A stretch of 64,000 nucleotides of DNA from the NCBI GenBank assembly GCA_902494605.1, contig CABUUG010000001.1, positions 1 to 64,000 of the forward strand, in the 5' to 3' direction. The notes under the pieces are model-generated. The model made no database searches and was not told where the DNA came from. It saw nothing but the letters and a program-made list of their open reading frames with translations. The stretch is from an uncultured Collinsella sp. Lineage in GTDB: Bacteria; Actinomycetota; Coriobacteriia; Coriobacteriales; Coriobacteriaceae. The translations under genes were made by a program, and so were the position numbers. Below, one piece after another: positions 51,045-59,948 of this stretch; the first letter of the stretch is position 1, and every line of letters starts with the position of its first letter.

Positions 51045-51085
51045 AAAAATGCCCGCCGGTACGTGTGATACCGGCGGGCATTTTG
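51045..51085. terminator. Bidirectional terminator between convergent genes
   Basis: A 13-bp perfect stem ATGCCCGCCGGTA / TACCGGCGGGCAT (51049-51061, 51069-51081) with A- and T-runs on the two sides. Confidence 0.92.
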
Positions 51086-51105
51086 CGTTTTGGGCGCGGT
51101 GGGCG

Positions 51106-52335
51106 CTACACGCGCGTCGCATCCTTGGGGCTCATGGTCATGCTCTGGAAGCGGTTTTCCATAAAGTCATTATCGAAGTACTTGCCGTAGAACTGCGCAA
51201 CGGGAATATCCGGTTCCGTGCCGTTGACGCGCTGATACCAATAATCGAGCGACTGCAGCGTCATAACGCCATCGACCAGCATAATGATGGTGAAGATGAC
51301 GGTAGCCGAGTAGCGGCTCTTCCACGGAATCATGTTGATGAGCTTGAGCAGCCTCGGCAGCAGCAGCTTGATCCAGATGAGGCCACCCAGGCCCCACAGA
51401 CAGGCGAAGCCCGTGCAGGTGCGTCCGCCCGTGAGGACCACGAGCGGGTCGGGCATACCGAACAGCGTTATGTGCGAGTAGCTCCACGAGACCACGCCAA
51501 ACGCGGTCTGCATAAACCAGCCCACGAACACCTCAAAGCTGGCGCCGAGCAGGGCGCTCACCAGGAAAATGATGATGGGGTTCTTTTTATAGAAGCGGTT
51601 GAGCACCATGGTCATGAGCACGGCACCAAAGCCGTAGATGGGGCTGAAGGGGCCAAACAGCATACCGGCGCGGTCCTGGTAGACACCCGGATCGTTGACG
51701 GTCATATGCCAGATATCCTCCAGGACCAGGCCGAGCACGCAGCAGACAAAGAATACCCAGAACAGGTTGAAGTAGTTGAGCTTGATGTAGCCCTCGCCGG
51801 TTTCATCGCGCCCGAGCATGCCCTCGGCGGCGGCGTCGCGGTCGAGCATCTCCTGCAGGCGGCGCTGCAGCTCGCGCTCCTGGCGCAGTGTGGGGTCGAC
51901 GGTGGCCGAAAGCGCGACGAGGATGCCGAGCTGGATGGCAGGGCGCAGCAAGAAGGGCCCGATGCCCTGGAGCATCACGTCAACCAAAAGCTCGACGACG
52001 GTAAACGCGATAAGGATATAGGACAGACGGGCGGCATTGCGGCGCTGGTTCTTGATGAGGTCCAGGCCAAAGATGATCAAGATGACGGCACTGGCAGCCG
52101 AGAGCATGATGCCGGCGACAATCAGTCCGACCGCGACGAGCGTGTTGTCGCCGAGCTTGGCGGCGGCGTTGCCGTTGATGAGTGCGGTGATGACCTGCCA
52201 CATAAAGGCGCCGACCGACGGGAGCGTGCCCACGCCGGACAGGATGCACAGGACGGCGTATACCTTAATGATGAGGGGGATCTTCTTGACCTCCGTGGCG
52301 CTGGGGACGCTGGGGTCGAGTTCGTTTCGATCCAT
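51106..52335 (-). CDS. Polytopic membrane protein, CmpB-type putative ABC transporter family
   Basis: A 409-residue protein. An N-terminal part with about four membrane helices (roughly 20-150) is followed by a charged stretch (QERELQRRLQEMLDRD). The C-terminal half has YFNLFWVFFVCCVLGLVLEDIWH, FSPIYGFGAVLMTMVL, FEVFVGWFMQ and the FGVVSWSYS / CTGFACLWGLGGLIW segments typical of the CmpB-like family. The transport role is only a database-style label; there is no ATPase partner nearby. The start is ATG 52335 after GAGAAAGG. It converges on the MoaE-like gene. Confidence 0.75.
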   Translation of the reverse strand: MDRNELDPSVPSATEVKKIPLIIKVYAVLCILSGVGTLPSVGAFMWQVITALINGNAAAKLGDNTLVAVGLIVAGIMLSAASAVILIIFGLDLIKNQRRNAARLSYILIAFTVVELLVDVMLQGIGPFLLRPAIQLGILVALSATVDPTLRQERELQRRLQEMLDRDAAAEGMLGRDETGEGYIKLNYFNLFWVFFVCCVLGLVLEDIWHMTVNDPGVYQDRAGMLFGPFSPIYGFGAVLMTMVLNRFYKKNPIIIFLVSALLGASFEVFVGWFMQTAFGVVSWSYSHITLFGMPDPLVVLTGGRTCTGFACLWGLGGLIWIKLLLPRLLKLINMIPWKSRYSATVIFTIIMLVDGVMTLQSLDYWYQRVNGTEPDIPVAQFYGKYFDNDFMENRFQSMTMSPKDATRV

Positions 52336-52582
52336 ACATAACCTTTCTCGTTTTGCTGTAGGTACAAGGATACGCCGCCGACCTGCCAAAAGACAGGACG
52401 AACGTCCCAATTGCAACAATGTAAGTCCTAACGGCGGGCGAGACACGTCGCAACGGAAGTATGCGGGATCGTCGGCCCCGAGGCGGTTGCCCAATAAAAT
52501 GTTTGGCTGCAAAACGGATTATAAGCTCGGTGGGCTTTTAAAAAGCGCTGTTCATGCGCGGGAGTGCTTGTCTTGCCGTGCG

Positions 52583-52588
52583 TATAAT
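52583..52588 (+). promoter_or_regulatory. Consensus -10 box upstream of purF
   Basis: TATAAT lies 41 bp before the purF ATG. No good -35 box is seen at the right distance (GGGAGT at 17 bp), so an activator or a weak promoter is possible. Confidence 0.5.
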
Positions 52589-52629
52589 AGGGCAGGTAAC
52601 GCCAAATAACGAGGCTCTGAGGGGATGCC

Positions 52630-54300
52630 ATGTCTCAAGAAACCATCCGCGCGGCCGAGCGTGCCGCGGGACAGGTGAACACCATGTCGACGTATGATCC
52701 GGACTCCGACCAGCTGCATGAGGAATGTGGCATTTTCGGCGTATGGGCGCCCGATCGCGACGTGGCTCGACTGACGTACTTTGGCCTGCGTGCACTGCAG
52801 CACCGTGGCCAAGAATCGGCGGGAATCGCTGTTGGTGACGGCGGTACGGTTATGGTCCGCAAGGATCTGGGCCTGCTCGACCGCGTGTTCTCCAATGCCG
52901 ACCTGTCGACGCTCTCCGGTCAGCTGGCCGTGGGCCATGTGCGCTATGGCACCGCCGGCGCCAAGAGCTGGGAAGCCTCTCAGCCGCACCTCTCTACCAT
53001 CAATAGCGTCATTATCGCGCTTGCTCACAACGGCACTCTGGTCAACACCGACGAGCTGCGCCGCCAGCTGATCGAGCTGGGTGTGCCGTTCCTCTCCAAT
53101 TCGGATTCCGAGGTCGCGACCAAGCTTATCGGCTACTTTACCCAGCGTACGGGCCACCTGCGCGAGGGCATTCGTAAGACCATGGAGCTTGTGCGCGGCG
53201 GCTACGCCATGACGCTCATTAACGAGCAAGCGCTCTACGCATTCCGCGATCCGCACGGCATTCGCCCGCTCGTGCTGGGCAAGCTGGTGGACGAGGGTCT
53301 GGACCAGGCCGATGCCGCATCCGTTTCGCAGCTGCCGTCGCAGGACGGCGCCGCGACGGTCGACGCCACCACCCATGTCACCCGCGCCGGCGGCTGGGTC
53401 GTTGCCTCCGAGACCTGCGCACTCGACATCGTGGGTGCCGAGTACGTCCGTGACGTCCGTCCCGGCGAGATCTTGCGCATCAGCGCCGAGGGTCTGGTAT
53501 CCGAGCAGGGCGTGCCTGCAGCCGAAGAGCCCGCCAACTGCATCTTTGAGCAGGTCTACTTTGCCCGCCCCGACTCCATCATGAACGGCAAGAGCGTCTA
53601 TGCCTGCCGTTACGACATGGGTCGTCAGCTGGCACACGAGGAGCCCGTCGAGGCCGACCTGGTCATCGGCGTGCCCGACTCCGGCCTGCCGCCCGCGGAG
53701 GGGTATTCGCACGAGAGCGGTATTCCCTTTGGCGAGGGCCTCATCAAGAACCGCTACGTGGGCCGTACGTTTATCGAGCCCACGCAGGAGCTGCGCGCCA
53801 TGGGCGTGCGCATGAAACTCAACCCGCTGCGCGACAACATCGAGGGCAAGCGCCTGGTCGTCATCGACGACTCCATCGTGCGCGGCACCACCATGGTGCA
53901 GCTCGTCAAGATGCTGCGCAATGCCGGCGCCAAGGAGATTCATATCCGCATCAACTCGCCCGAGGTCATCTGGCCGTGTTTCTACGGTATCGATACCGAC
54001 GTGCAGTCGCAGCTTATCAGCGCCAACAAGACGGTCGACGAGATTTGCGAGTATATCGGCGCCGATTCGCTGGCCTTCCTTTCGGTCGAGGGCCTGCTGA
54101 AGGTCATGCCCAAGGGCGGCTACTGCGATGCGTGCTTTACCGGCCGCTACCCCGTGGCGATTCCCGAGAGCTTTGGCCGCGACAAGTTCATGGAGGGCTT
54201 TAAGCCCCGCAACCTGGATAAGCCGCTGCACTTTGATGACGACGCCGTGGTCGAGAAATACGACGACCGCAGCTGGGAAGAGAAGCACGGTGAGGCCTAA
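52630..54300 (+). CDS. purF: Amidophosphoribosyltransferase
   Basis: A 556-residue enzyme. The N-terminal nucleophile amidotransferase domain starts after a propeptide, with Cys33 in HEECGIFGV as the predicted mature N-terminus. ALQHRGQESAGIAV and HNGTLVN follow. The phosphoribosyltransferase loop is LVVIDDSIVRGTT. Cysteines in SETCALD and GYCDACFTGRYP are those that bind the [4Fe-4S] cluster in the B. subtilis-type enzyme. It catalyses the first step of purine synthesis. purM follows after 156 bp. Confidence 0.96.
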   Translation: MSQETIRAAERAAGQVNTMSTYDPDSDQLHEECGIFGVWAPDRDVARLTYFGLRALQHRGQESAGIAVGDGGTVMVRKDLGLLDRVFSNADLSTLSGQLAVGHVRYGTAGAKSWEASQPHLSTINSVIIALAHNGTLVNTDELRRQLIELGVPFLSNSDSEVATKLIGYFTQRTGHLREGIRKTMELVRGGYAMTLINEQALYAFRDPHGIRPLVLGKLVDEGLDQADAASVSQLPSQDGAATVDATTHVTRAGGWVVASETCALDIVGAEYVRDVRPGEILRISAEGLVSEQGVPAAEEPANCIFEQVYFARPDSIMNGKSVYACRYDMGRQLAHEEPVEADLVIGVPDSGLPPAEGYSHESGIPFGEGLIKNRYVGRTFIEPTQELRAMGVRMKLNPLRDNIEGKRLVVIDDSIVRGTTMVQLVKMLRNAGAKEIHIRINSPEVIWPCFYGIDTDVQSQLISANKTVDEICEYIGADSLAFLSVEGLLKVMPKGGYCDACFTGRYPVAIPESFGRDKFMEGFKPRNLDKPLHFDDDAVVEKYDDRSWEEKHGEA

Positions 54301-54345
54301 AACCTGCCATGTGGGGACAGGTTTATTTTGGTAGGTTTTACCTGC
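54301..54345. repeat. GGGGACAG palindrome after purF
   Basis: AACCTGCC (54301-54308) and GGTAGGTT (54330-54337) pair with one G-U; the enclosed part reads ATGTGGGGACAGGTTTATTT. It is one of several GGGACAG palindromes in this half of the window. Confidence 0.55.
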
Positions 54346-54456
54346 TGTTTTGTTGATATGACGGCGCGTGCTGTTATGGCGCGCGCCGAAATGAACGCAA
54401 CTATGAGCACCGTTTGGCGTCCGGGCGGCGGACGGTAGTGGGAGAGGAAGGCTCAG

Positions 54457-55560
54457 ATGAGCGACAGCAAACATGTGACGTATGAGGACGCCGGCGTCGA
54501 TACCGCCGAGGGCGGCCGCGCCGTCGACGCGATTAAGCAGATGGTCAAGGACACTAACCGCCCCGAGGTTATCGGCGGCATCGGTGGCTTTGGTGGCCTG
54601 TTCTCGGCCGCCGCACTTAAGGATATGGAAGACCCGATCCTGATCAGCGGCACCGACGGCGTGGGCACCAAGCTCGTGCTCGCCCAGATTATGGACCGTC
54701 ACGAGACGGTGGGCCAGGACCTAGTTGCTATGTGCGTCAACGACATTCTGGCTTCGGGCGCCGAGCCGCTGTTCTTCCTGGACTATGTTGCCATCGGCCA
54801 CATTGAGGCCGAGCACATGGCAAAGATCATCAAGGGCGTGGCCGATGGCTGCAAGCTCGCGGGCTGCGCGCTCGTGGGCGGTGAGATGGCCGAGCACCCC
54901 GGCGTCATGGCTCCGGCCGACTACGACCTTGCCGGCTTTACCGTGGGCGTCGTCGACCGTCCCAAGATGCTCGACCCCGCAAACGTCCGCCCCGGCGACG
55001 TGATCCTGGGCCTGCCTTCCACCGGCGTGCACTCCAACGGTTACTCGCTCGTGCGCAAGGTCATTGGCGTCGACGGCATTAAGCCGGGCACGCCCGAGGC
55101 CGCCGCTAAGGCCGAGGAGCTGAGCCGTCCGCTCGAGGAGCTCGGTGGCGCATCGCTGGCAGACGCCCTGTTGGCCCCCACGCGCATCTATGTCAAGCCG
55201 ATTCTTGAGTTGCTCCGCGGCGGCGCCAACGTGCACGCCATCGCCCACATCACTGGCGGCGGTATTACCGAGAACCTCAACCGCGCGCTCGCCGACGACG
55301 TCGACGCCGTGGTCACCCGCAACGGTGCCGAGATGGGCTGGGACGTTCCGCCCGTCATCACCTACGTGTCGCGCCAGGCCGAGCTCGCGCCCAATGAGGC
55401 ATGCAAGACTTTCAACATGGGCGTTGGCCTGTGCCTGATCGTCGCCCCCGAGGACGAGGTCGCGGTTACCGAGGCCCTGATCGCGCTGGGCGAGAAGCCG
55501 TTCCGCGTGGGCGAGTGCGTCGAGGGTTCCGGTAAGGTCGTGTACTCCGATGAGCGCTAA
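54457..55560 (+). CDS. purM: Phosphoribosylformylglycinamidine cyclo-ligase (AIR synthetase)
   Basis: A 367-residue enzyme. TYEDAGVDTAEG, GGFGGLFS, LISGTDGVGTKLVLAQ and DLVAMCVNDILASGAEPLFFLDY (read across about 85-115) are the PurM motifs. GLPSTGVHSNGYSLVRKV and HITGGGITENLNRAL follow. It closes the imidazole ring to give AIR. Its 3' end overlaps purN by 11 bp. Confidence 0.97.
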   Translation: MSDSKHVTYEDAGVDTAEGGRAVDAIKQMVKDTNRPEVIGGIGGFGGLFSAAALKDMEDPILISGTDGVGTKLVLAQIMDRHETVGQDLVAMCVNDILASGAEPLFFLDYVAIGHIEAEHMAKIIKGVADGCKLAGCALVGGEMAEHPGVMAPADYDLAGFTVGVVDRPKMLDPANVRPGDVILGLPSTGVHSNGYSLVRKVIGVDGIKPGTPEAAAKAEELSRPLEELGGASLADALLAPTRIYVKPILELLRGGANVHAIAHITGGGITENLNRALADDVDAVVTRNGAEMGWDVPPVITYVSRQAELAPNEACKTFNMGVGLCLIVAPEDEVAVTEALIALGEKPFRVGECVEGSGKVVYSDER

Positions 55561-56251
55561 CGAGCAGATGGCTGCTGCCGAGGGCCTGGGCTTTGTGCCC
55601 TACACCCGTCCGACCGGCACCGATACGGCCGAGCCGCTCAAGATCGGTGTGCTCATCAGCGGTTCGGGTACTAACCTGCAGGCGCTGATCGATCTGATCG
55701 CTGCCGGCAAGCTCAACGCTTCGATTGAGCTTGTGGTGTCGAGCCGTCCTTCGGCTAAGGGTTTGCAGCGCGCTGAGCGCGCGGGCATCCAGACGCTCAC
55801 GCTGTCCAAGGATGTCTATGCCGACCCTATTGCCGCCGACGAGATCATCGCGCACGAGCTTCTCGAGCGCGGCTGCGAGTATGTGGTCATGGCCGGCTAC
55901 ATGCGCATGGTGCACACGCCTCTACTGGCGGCGTTTCCCAACCGCGTGGTCAACTTGCATCCGGCACTGCTGCCGAGCTTTACCGGTGCGCATGCGATTG
56001 ACGATGCCTTTGCGCGCGGTGTCAAGGTGACCGGCGTGACCGTGCACTTTGCCAACGAGATCTACGACAACGGCCCCATCATCGCCCAGCGCGCGCTGGC
56101 TGTCGAGGAAGGTTGGGATGTCGACACGCTCGAGGAGCACATCCACGCGATTGAGCACGTGCTGTATCCCGAGGTCGTGCAAATGCTCGCCGACGGCCGC
56201 GTCCACGTGCTGGAGAGCGGCAAGGTCGCAATTGACGCGCCTCGCGGCTAG
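55550..56251 (+). CDS. purN: Phosphoribosylglycinamide formyltransferase
   Basis: A 233-residue enzyme with a non-conserved N-terminal extension of about 30 residues. LKIGVLISGSGTNLQALID is the phosphate-binding start. YMRMVHTPLL, NLHPALLPSFTGAHAIDDAF with the catalytic Asn-His region, and VTGVTVHFANEIYDNGPII follow. It transfers the formyl group from 10-formyl-THF to GAR. It is translationally coupled to purM. Confidence 0.96.
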   Translation: MSANEQMAAAEGLGFVPYTRPTGTDTAEPLKIGVLISGSGTNLQALIDLIAAGKLNASIELVVSSRPSAKGLQRAERAGIQTLTLSKDVYADPIAADEIIAHELLERGCEYVVMAGYMRMVHTPLLAAFPNRVVNLHPALLPSFTGAHAIDDAFARGVKVTGVTVHFANEIYDNGPIIAQRALAVEEGWDVDTLEEHIHAIEHVLYPEVVQMLADGRVHVLESGKVAIDAPRG

Positions 56252-56334
56252 CGGCGCACAGTACAATTTAGCCGAGTAGTCAGGGTGGTCATTGGCGCCA
56301 AGGCGCGCGTGGCCACCTTTTGTTTTGGGTAGTC

Positions 56335-56390
56335 ACCTGCGACGTTCTTTAACGACTAGTCATTTAAGAACGTCCCCGATGGCTAGGTGA
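56335..56390. repeat. Imperfect palindrome after purN
   Basis: CACCT ... GACGTTCTTTAA at the left and TTAAGAACGTC ... AGGTG at the right pair around CGACTAGTCAT. GACGTTC / GAACGTC-CCC recalls the GGGACGTTCC palindrome at 56891. Confidence 0.5.
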
Positions 56391-56403
56391 GAGAGGTGAG
56401 CGC

Positions 56404-56868
56404 ATGGCGGATAACGAAGCGCTGTTTACGCCTGAGCTGGTGTTTTTTGATTGGGAGTGTGCGACGCCGGATGAGGTGTTTGCGCGGCTCGAGGGCAAGC
56501 TTGCACCACGTGGCTACATTGCCGACGGTTGGCTCGACGCCGTTCTCACGCGCGAGGATGCCTATCCCACGGGCCTTGCCATGCCGGCGGCAAACATTGC
56601 CATTCCGCATACCGATCCGGGGTTTGTGACCAAGCCCTATATCGCGGTGGTGAAGCCCACCGCGCCCGTGACATTTAACGCTATGGCTGGCATGGGCGCT
56701 CCGGTGCCGGCGCAGATCGTCATTAATCTGGGCATCGCCGAGCCGGGCGGCCAGGTCGAGGCCCTGCAGGCGCTCATGAACATCTTTATGGACGCCGATG
56801 CCGCAGCCGACGTGCTCGGCCAGACCACGCCCCAGGGTATGGTCGACGCCATCCGCCGCCACTTCTAA
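56404..56868 (+). CDS. Lone PTS EIIA protein (fructose/mannitol/galactitol type)
   Basis: A 154-residue PTS_EIIA_2 domain. NIAIPHTDP contains the phosphorylated histidine, His69. The C-terminal helical part (ALQALMNIFMDADAAADVL) is typical. No EIIB, EIIC or sugar gene is next to it. It could serve a permease encoded elsewhere or have a regulatory role. The ATG follows GAGAGGTG. The surrounding intergenic DNA is full of short palindromes. Confidence 0.88.
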   Translation: MADNEALFTPELVFFDWECATPDEVFARLEGKLAPRGYIADGWLDAVLTREDAYPTGLAMPAANIAIPHTDPGFVTKPYIAVVKPTAPVTFNAMAGMGAPVPAQIVINLGIAEPGGQVEALQALMNIFMDADAAADVLGQTTPQGMVDAIRRHF

Positions 56869-56890
56869 GGTGGGGCTGAGTCGGCACTTG

Positions 56891-56955
56891 GGGACGTTCC
56901 TTTTCTGCCGGCACTTGGGGACTGTCCCTAACTGCCGGCAGAAAAGGAACGTCCC
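56891..56955. repeat. 22-bp palindrome with GGGACGTTCC arms
   Basis: 56891-56912 is repeated exactly inverted at 56934-56955. GGGACTGTCCC lies in the centre region, and CTGTCCCC recurs twice in the next 60 bp, so several such units are piled up before the foldase gene. Confidence 0.7.
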
Positions 56956-57092
56956 TAACTGCCGGCTGCCAGAGCTGTCCCCTTTGCACCAAAATGGTGC
57001 AGATTAATCTGTCCCCAATGCACCAAGCGTGCCGCGGGGGCTGCGTTGTGACACAATGGCGTTTGTTCGATTCGTTATGCGAAAGGCCAACT

Positions 57093-58313
57093 ATGGCAAA
57101 TAAGAAAAAGAACTCCGAGGCCGCGCCGACGCCCGAGCAGCAGGCCCGCGCTGCCTCCAGCTCTCGCAAGAAGCAGCGCAAGACGTACGTGTCTAAGACC
57201 GTCAAGATCGTCTTGGTGGTCATCGGCGTGCTGGCGATGCTGCTTTCCGTCTCGGCGATGGCGTGCTCCGGCCTTATGTCGCAGGCCGAGGACACCTCGG
57301 GCTACAAGCTGACCGGCGGTGTTGCTGCCACTATCAACGGCACCAACCTTACCGAGGACACCGTGACCAAGCAGATCATGAGCATGCGCACGTCCTACGG
57401 CTACACCAAGGATGAGGATTGGGCGCAGTATCTGGTTGACAACGACCTCACGCCCAAGAAGTACCGCAAGCAACTCATCGACTCCTACACGCAGCAGATT
57501 CTGCTTCAACAGGCACAGAAGGAGAACGGCGTGACGGTGTCTGACGAGGAGGTCGAGAAGGCTTGGAAGGACGCGTGCAAGAGCGCGGGCGGCGCCAAGG
57601 CCTTTAAGAAGACCCTCAAGACCTACGGCTATACCGAGGACACCTACAAGGACTCACTCAAGGAGAGTCTGGCGCAGCAGAAACTCAAGGATGCCGTCGC
57701 GCCCACGAGCAAGCCCAAGGACAGCGAGATTGTCGATTACATCAACGAAAACCTGTCCAGCTACAACGACGCCCGCCGCTCGTCGAACATCCTGATCAAG
57801 GTTGATTCTGACGCTTCCGACGAGGACAAGGCTGCCGCCAAGGCCAAGGCGCAGGAGTGCCTGGACAAGATCAACTCCGGTGAGCTGAGCTTTGAGGACG
57901 CCGTTGAGCAGTACTCCGAGGACACCGGTTCCAAGGAGAAGAAGGGCGATGTGGGCTGGGATAAGCTCACCACTTTCGTCGACAGCTACCAGACGGCGCT
58001 CGAGGGACTCAACAAGGGCGACGTGAGCGAAGTCGTCGAGTCGACCTATGGCTACCACATCATCAAGTGCACCGACTACTTCCATGTCGATAATCAGGTT
58101 GATGACATCAACCAGGTGCCCAAGGACATCAAAAAGTACGTCTCCAACGTGGTGAAGACGCAAGCGGCCAGCACCGCGTACAGCGAGTGGCTGGAGCAGT
58201 ACAAGAAGGATGCCGACATCACCGTCAACCCCATGCCCAAGGACGTACCCTATAACGTGAGTCTGAAGGGCGTCACCAAGAGTTCGACCGACGATTCGTC
58301 GAAGACTGAGTAA
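57093..58313 (+). CDS. Membrane-anchored SurA/PrsA-type peptidyl-prolyl isomerase
   Basis: A 406-residue protein. A basic N-terminus leads to a membrane helix (about 37-57) that ends in MACSG, a possible but non-canonical lipoprotein site. A SurA_N-like helical part (about 75-215) has TEDTVTKQIMSMR and YRKQLIDSYTQQILLQQA. A parvulin domain (about 228-330) has RRSSNILIKV, KKGDVGWDKL and YGYHIIKCTDY. It should help fold exported proteins outside the membrane. The start is the ATG at 57093 after GAAAGG. Confidence 0.9.
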   Translation: MANKKKNSEAAPTPEQQARAASSSRKKQRKTYVSKTVKIVLVVIGVLAMLLSVSAMACSGLMSQAEDTSGYKLTGGVAATINGTNLTEDTVTKQIMSMRTSYGYTKDEDWAQYLVDNDLTPKKYRKQLIDSYTQQILLQQAQKENGVTVSDEEVEKAWKDACKSAGGAKAFKKTLKTYGYTEDTYKDSLKESLAQQKLKDAVAPTSKPKDSEIVDYINENLSSYNDARRSSNILIKVDSDASDEDKAAAKAKAQECLDKINSGELSFEDAVEQYSEDTGSKEKKGDVGWDKLTTFVDSYQTALEGLNKGDVSEVVESTYGYHIIKCTDYFHVDNQVDDINQVPKDIKKYVSNVVKTQAASTAYSEWLEQYKKDADITVNPMPKDVPYNVSLKGVTKSSTDDSSKTE

Positions 58314-58367
58314 CCATGGGGCGGTGCTCGCGTGAGTGCCGCCCACGCTATTAGAGAGGATTTGCAG

Positions 58368-58811
58368 ATGACCAACGAAGAGCTGCAGAAAGAAATGATC
58401 GCGGCCATGAAGGCCAAGGACAAGGTTCGCCTGTCCATCATTCGCCAGGTCAAGGCCGAGGTGAAGAATATCGAGGTTAACGAGCGCCGCGATGTGACCG
58501 AGGAAGACGTCAACAGCATGATCAAGCGTCTGATCAAGCAGACGAGCGAGACGCTGGAGATGTCCATCAAGGCCGGCACCGACCAGGAGCGTACCGACAA
58601 CCTGACCGAGCAGGTCAAGATTCTGGAGAGCCTGCTGCCCGCGCAGGTTTCGGGTGAGGAGCTCGAGGCCCTGATCGAGCAGGTTATCGCCGAGCTGGGT
58701 GCCACGTCTAAGAAGCAGATGGGCCAGGTTATGGGTGCACTCGGCAAGGCCACCGGCGGCAACTTCGACAAGCCGGCCGCGGCAAAGATCGTCGGAGCCA
58801 AACTCGCGTAA
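58368..58811 (+). CDS. yqeY: GatB/YqeY domain protein
   Basis: A 147-residue protein of the YqeY family, related to the tail domain of GatB. KAKDKVRLSIIRQVKAEVKN, DVTEEDVNSMIKRLIKQ and LLPAQVSGEELEALI follow the family. SKKQMGQVMGALGKATGGNFDK is the conserved C-terminal segment, read across about 117-138. The function is unclear; a link to tRNA amidation is by homology only. AGAGGA precedes the ATG at 58368. The structured element copy 2 begins four bases after its stop, on the other strand. Confidence 0.92.
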   Translation: MTNEELQKEMIAAMKAKDKVRLSIIRQVKAEVKNIEVNERRDVTEEDVNSMIKRLIKQTSETLEMSIKAGTDQERTDNLTEQVKILESLLPAQVSGEELEALIEQVIAELGATSKKQMGQVMGALGKATGGNFDKPAAAKIVGAKLA

Positions 58812-58814
58812 TTT

Positions 58815-58965
58815 GTTACGCGGTTTTACCAAACCGCGTAACGGCTCGACGCTGCAAACCCGTACACGCGGCAATCTGACGTTCAATTTCAAGGGCGCGA
58901 CCATAAGGTCTGCGCCCTTTCATTTCACGTCACCTTGCTCGCGTGTACGGGTTTTCGCTGACTTA
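58815..58965 (-). ncRNA. Candidate structured RNA element, copy 2
   Basis: Read on the minus strand: TAAGTCAGCGAAA (58965-58953); P1 of 13 bp, ACCCGTACACGCG (58952-58940) with its exact complement (58870-58858); CAAGG (58937-58933); P2 TGACGT / ACGTCA (58932-58927, 58882-58877); an inner hairpin AAGGGCGC / GCGCCCTT with GACC / GGTC above it (58920-58891); GATTG (58876-58872); TTGCAGCGTCGAG (58857-58845); five bases; then a 12-bp hairpin GTTACGCGGTTT / AAACCGCGTAAC (58842-58815). Spacing around P1 and P2 equals that of copy 1. No gene follows on this strand, so it is not a plain leader here. Confidence 0.6.
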
Positions 58966-59035
58966 TGCTCAACAAGGGCGGTTGTATTATTTTCGGGCCT
59001 GATGAAGGGCACCTCCCCTGGCTGGTCGTTGGGTG

Positions 59036-59102
59036 CTCATTGGGGACAGACTTAAATGAGTGCCCAATGAGTAGGTGCTCATTTAAGCCTGTCCCCAATG
59101 AG
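59036..59102. repeat. GGGGACAG palindrome with 25-nt arms
   Basis: CTCATTGGGGACAGACTTAA continuing ATGAG (59036-59060) pairs with 59078-59102 with one G-U-compatible difference. It lies between the structured element and the ABC importer. Confidence 0.7.
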
Positions 59103-59208
59103 TGGGTTAAAGGTTGCGGGTTCTTTACGGGAATGTGGTGTGGGCTGCGGAAATGTGGTTCTTTCCGTACAATAGTTCAACTCGTGTAAACGCAGGGAAG
59201 GGACATTC

Positions 59209-59940
59209 ATGGCAGACATGATCGAGATCAAGCATCTCAACAAGTACTTTGGCGACCTGCATGTGCTCAAAGATATCAATCTCACCGTCAAGCGCGGCGA
59301 GAAGCTCGTAATGATCGGGCCTTCCGGCTCGGGTAAGTCGACGCTCATCCGTTGCGTCGATTATCTGGAGGAGCCCACGTCGGGCGAGGTCGTCATCGAC
59401 GGTACGCCGCTCACCAAAAAGAATCACCTGGAGATGGCTCGCAAGTACAGCTCCATGGTGTTTCAGCAGTTCAACCTGTATCCCAACATGACGGTGCTGG
59501 GCAACCTGACGCTCGCACCCATCAAGCTGCAAAAGAAGAGCAAGGAGGAGGCGACCGAGATCGCCATCGCCGCGCTCAAGCGCGTCGGCATGGCGCATAA
59601 GGCTGGCGAGTATCCGCAGAATCTCTCGGGCGGTCAGCAGCAGCGCATCGCCATCGCCCGTGCCCTGTGCACCAAGCAGCCTATCATCCTGTTTGACGAG
59701 CCGACCTCGGCGCTCGACCCCGAGATGGTCCAGGAGGTACTGGACGTTATGATTGAGCTCGCGCAGGAGGACATCACCATGATCTGCGTGACGCACGAGA
59801 TGGGCTTTGCGCGCCAGGTGGCCGACCGCGTCATCTTTATGGAGGACGGCCGCATTCTGGAGGAGGGCACGCCCGAGCACTTCTTCGATAACCCCGAGAA
59901 CCCGCGTTGCCGCGAGTTCCTGTCCAAGATTCTGCACTAG
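59209..59940 (+). CDS. Polar amino acid ABC importer, ATP-binding protein
   Basis: A 243-residue ATPase of the GlnQ/HisP group. Walker A is [10 protein letters not shown], the Q-loop is [17 protein letters not shown], the signature is LSGGQQQR, Walker B is [14 protein letters not shown], and the switch is [15 protein letters not shown]. It energises uptake together with the binding protein and two permeases that follow. It starts with an ATG after GAAGGGA; TACAAT at about 59168 may be its -10 box. Confidence 0.95.
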   Translation: MADMIEIKHLNKYFGDLHVLKDINLTVKRGEKLVMIGPSGSGKSTLIRCVDYLEEPTSGEVVIDGTPLTKKNHLEMARKYSSMVFQQFNLYPNMTVLGNLTLAPIKLQKKSKEEATEIAIAALKRVGMAHKAGEYPQNLSGGQQQRIAIARALCTKQPIILFDEPTSALDPEMVQEVLDVMIELAQEDITMICVTHEMGFARQVADRVIFMEDGRILEEGTPEHFFDNPENPRCREFLSKILH

Positions 59941-59948
59941 GCGCGGTG

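Noticed and set aside
56880..57040. CRISPR-like repeat array before the foldase gene
   Set aside because: The repeats are inverted and irregular in spacing, with no unique spacers of constant length. They are palindromes. No cas genes are in the window.
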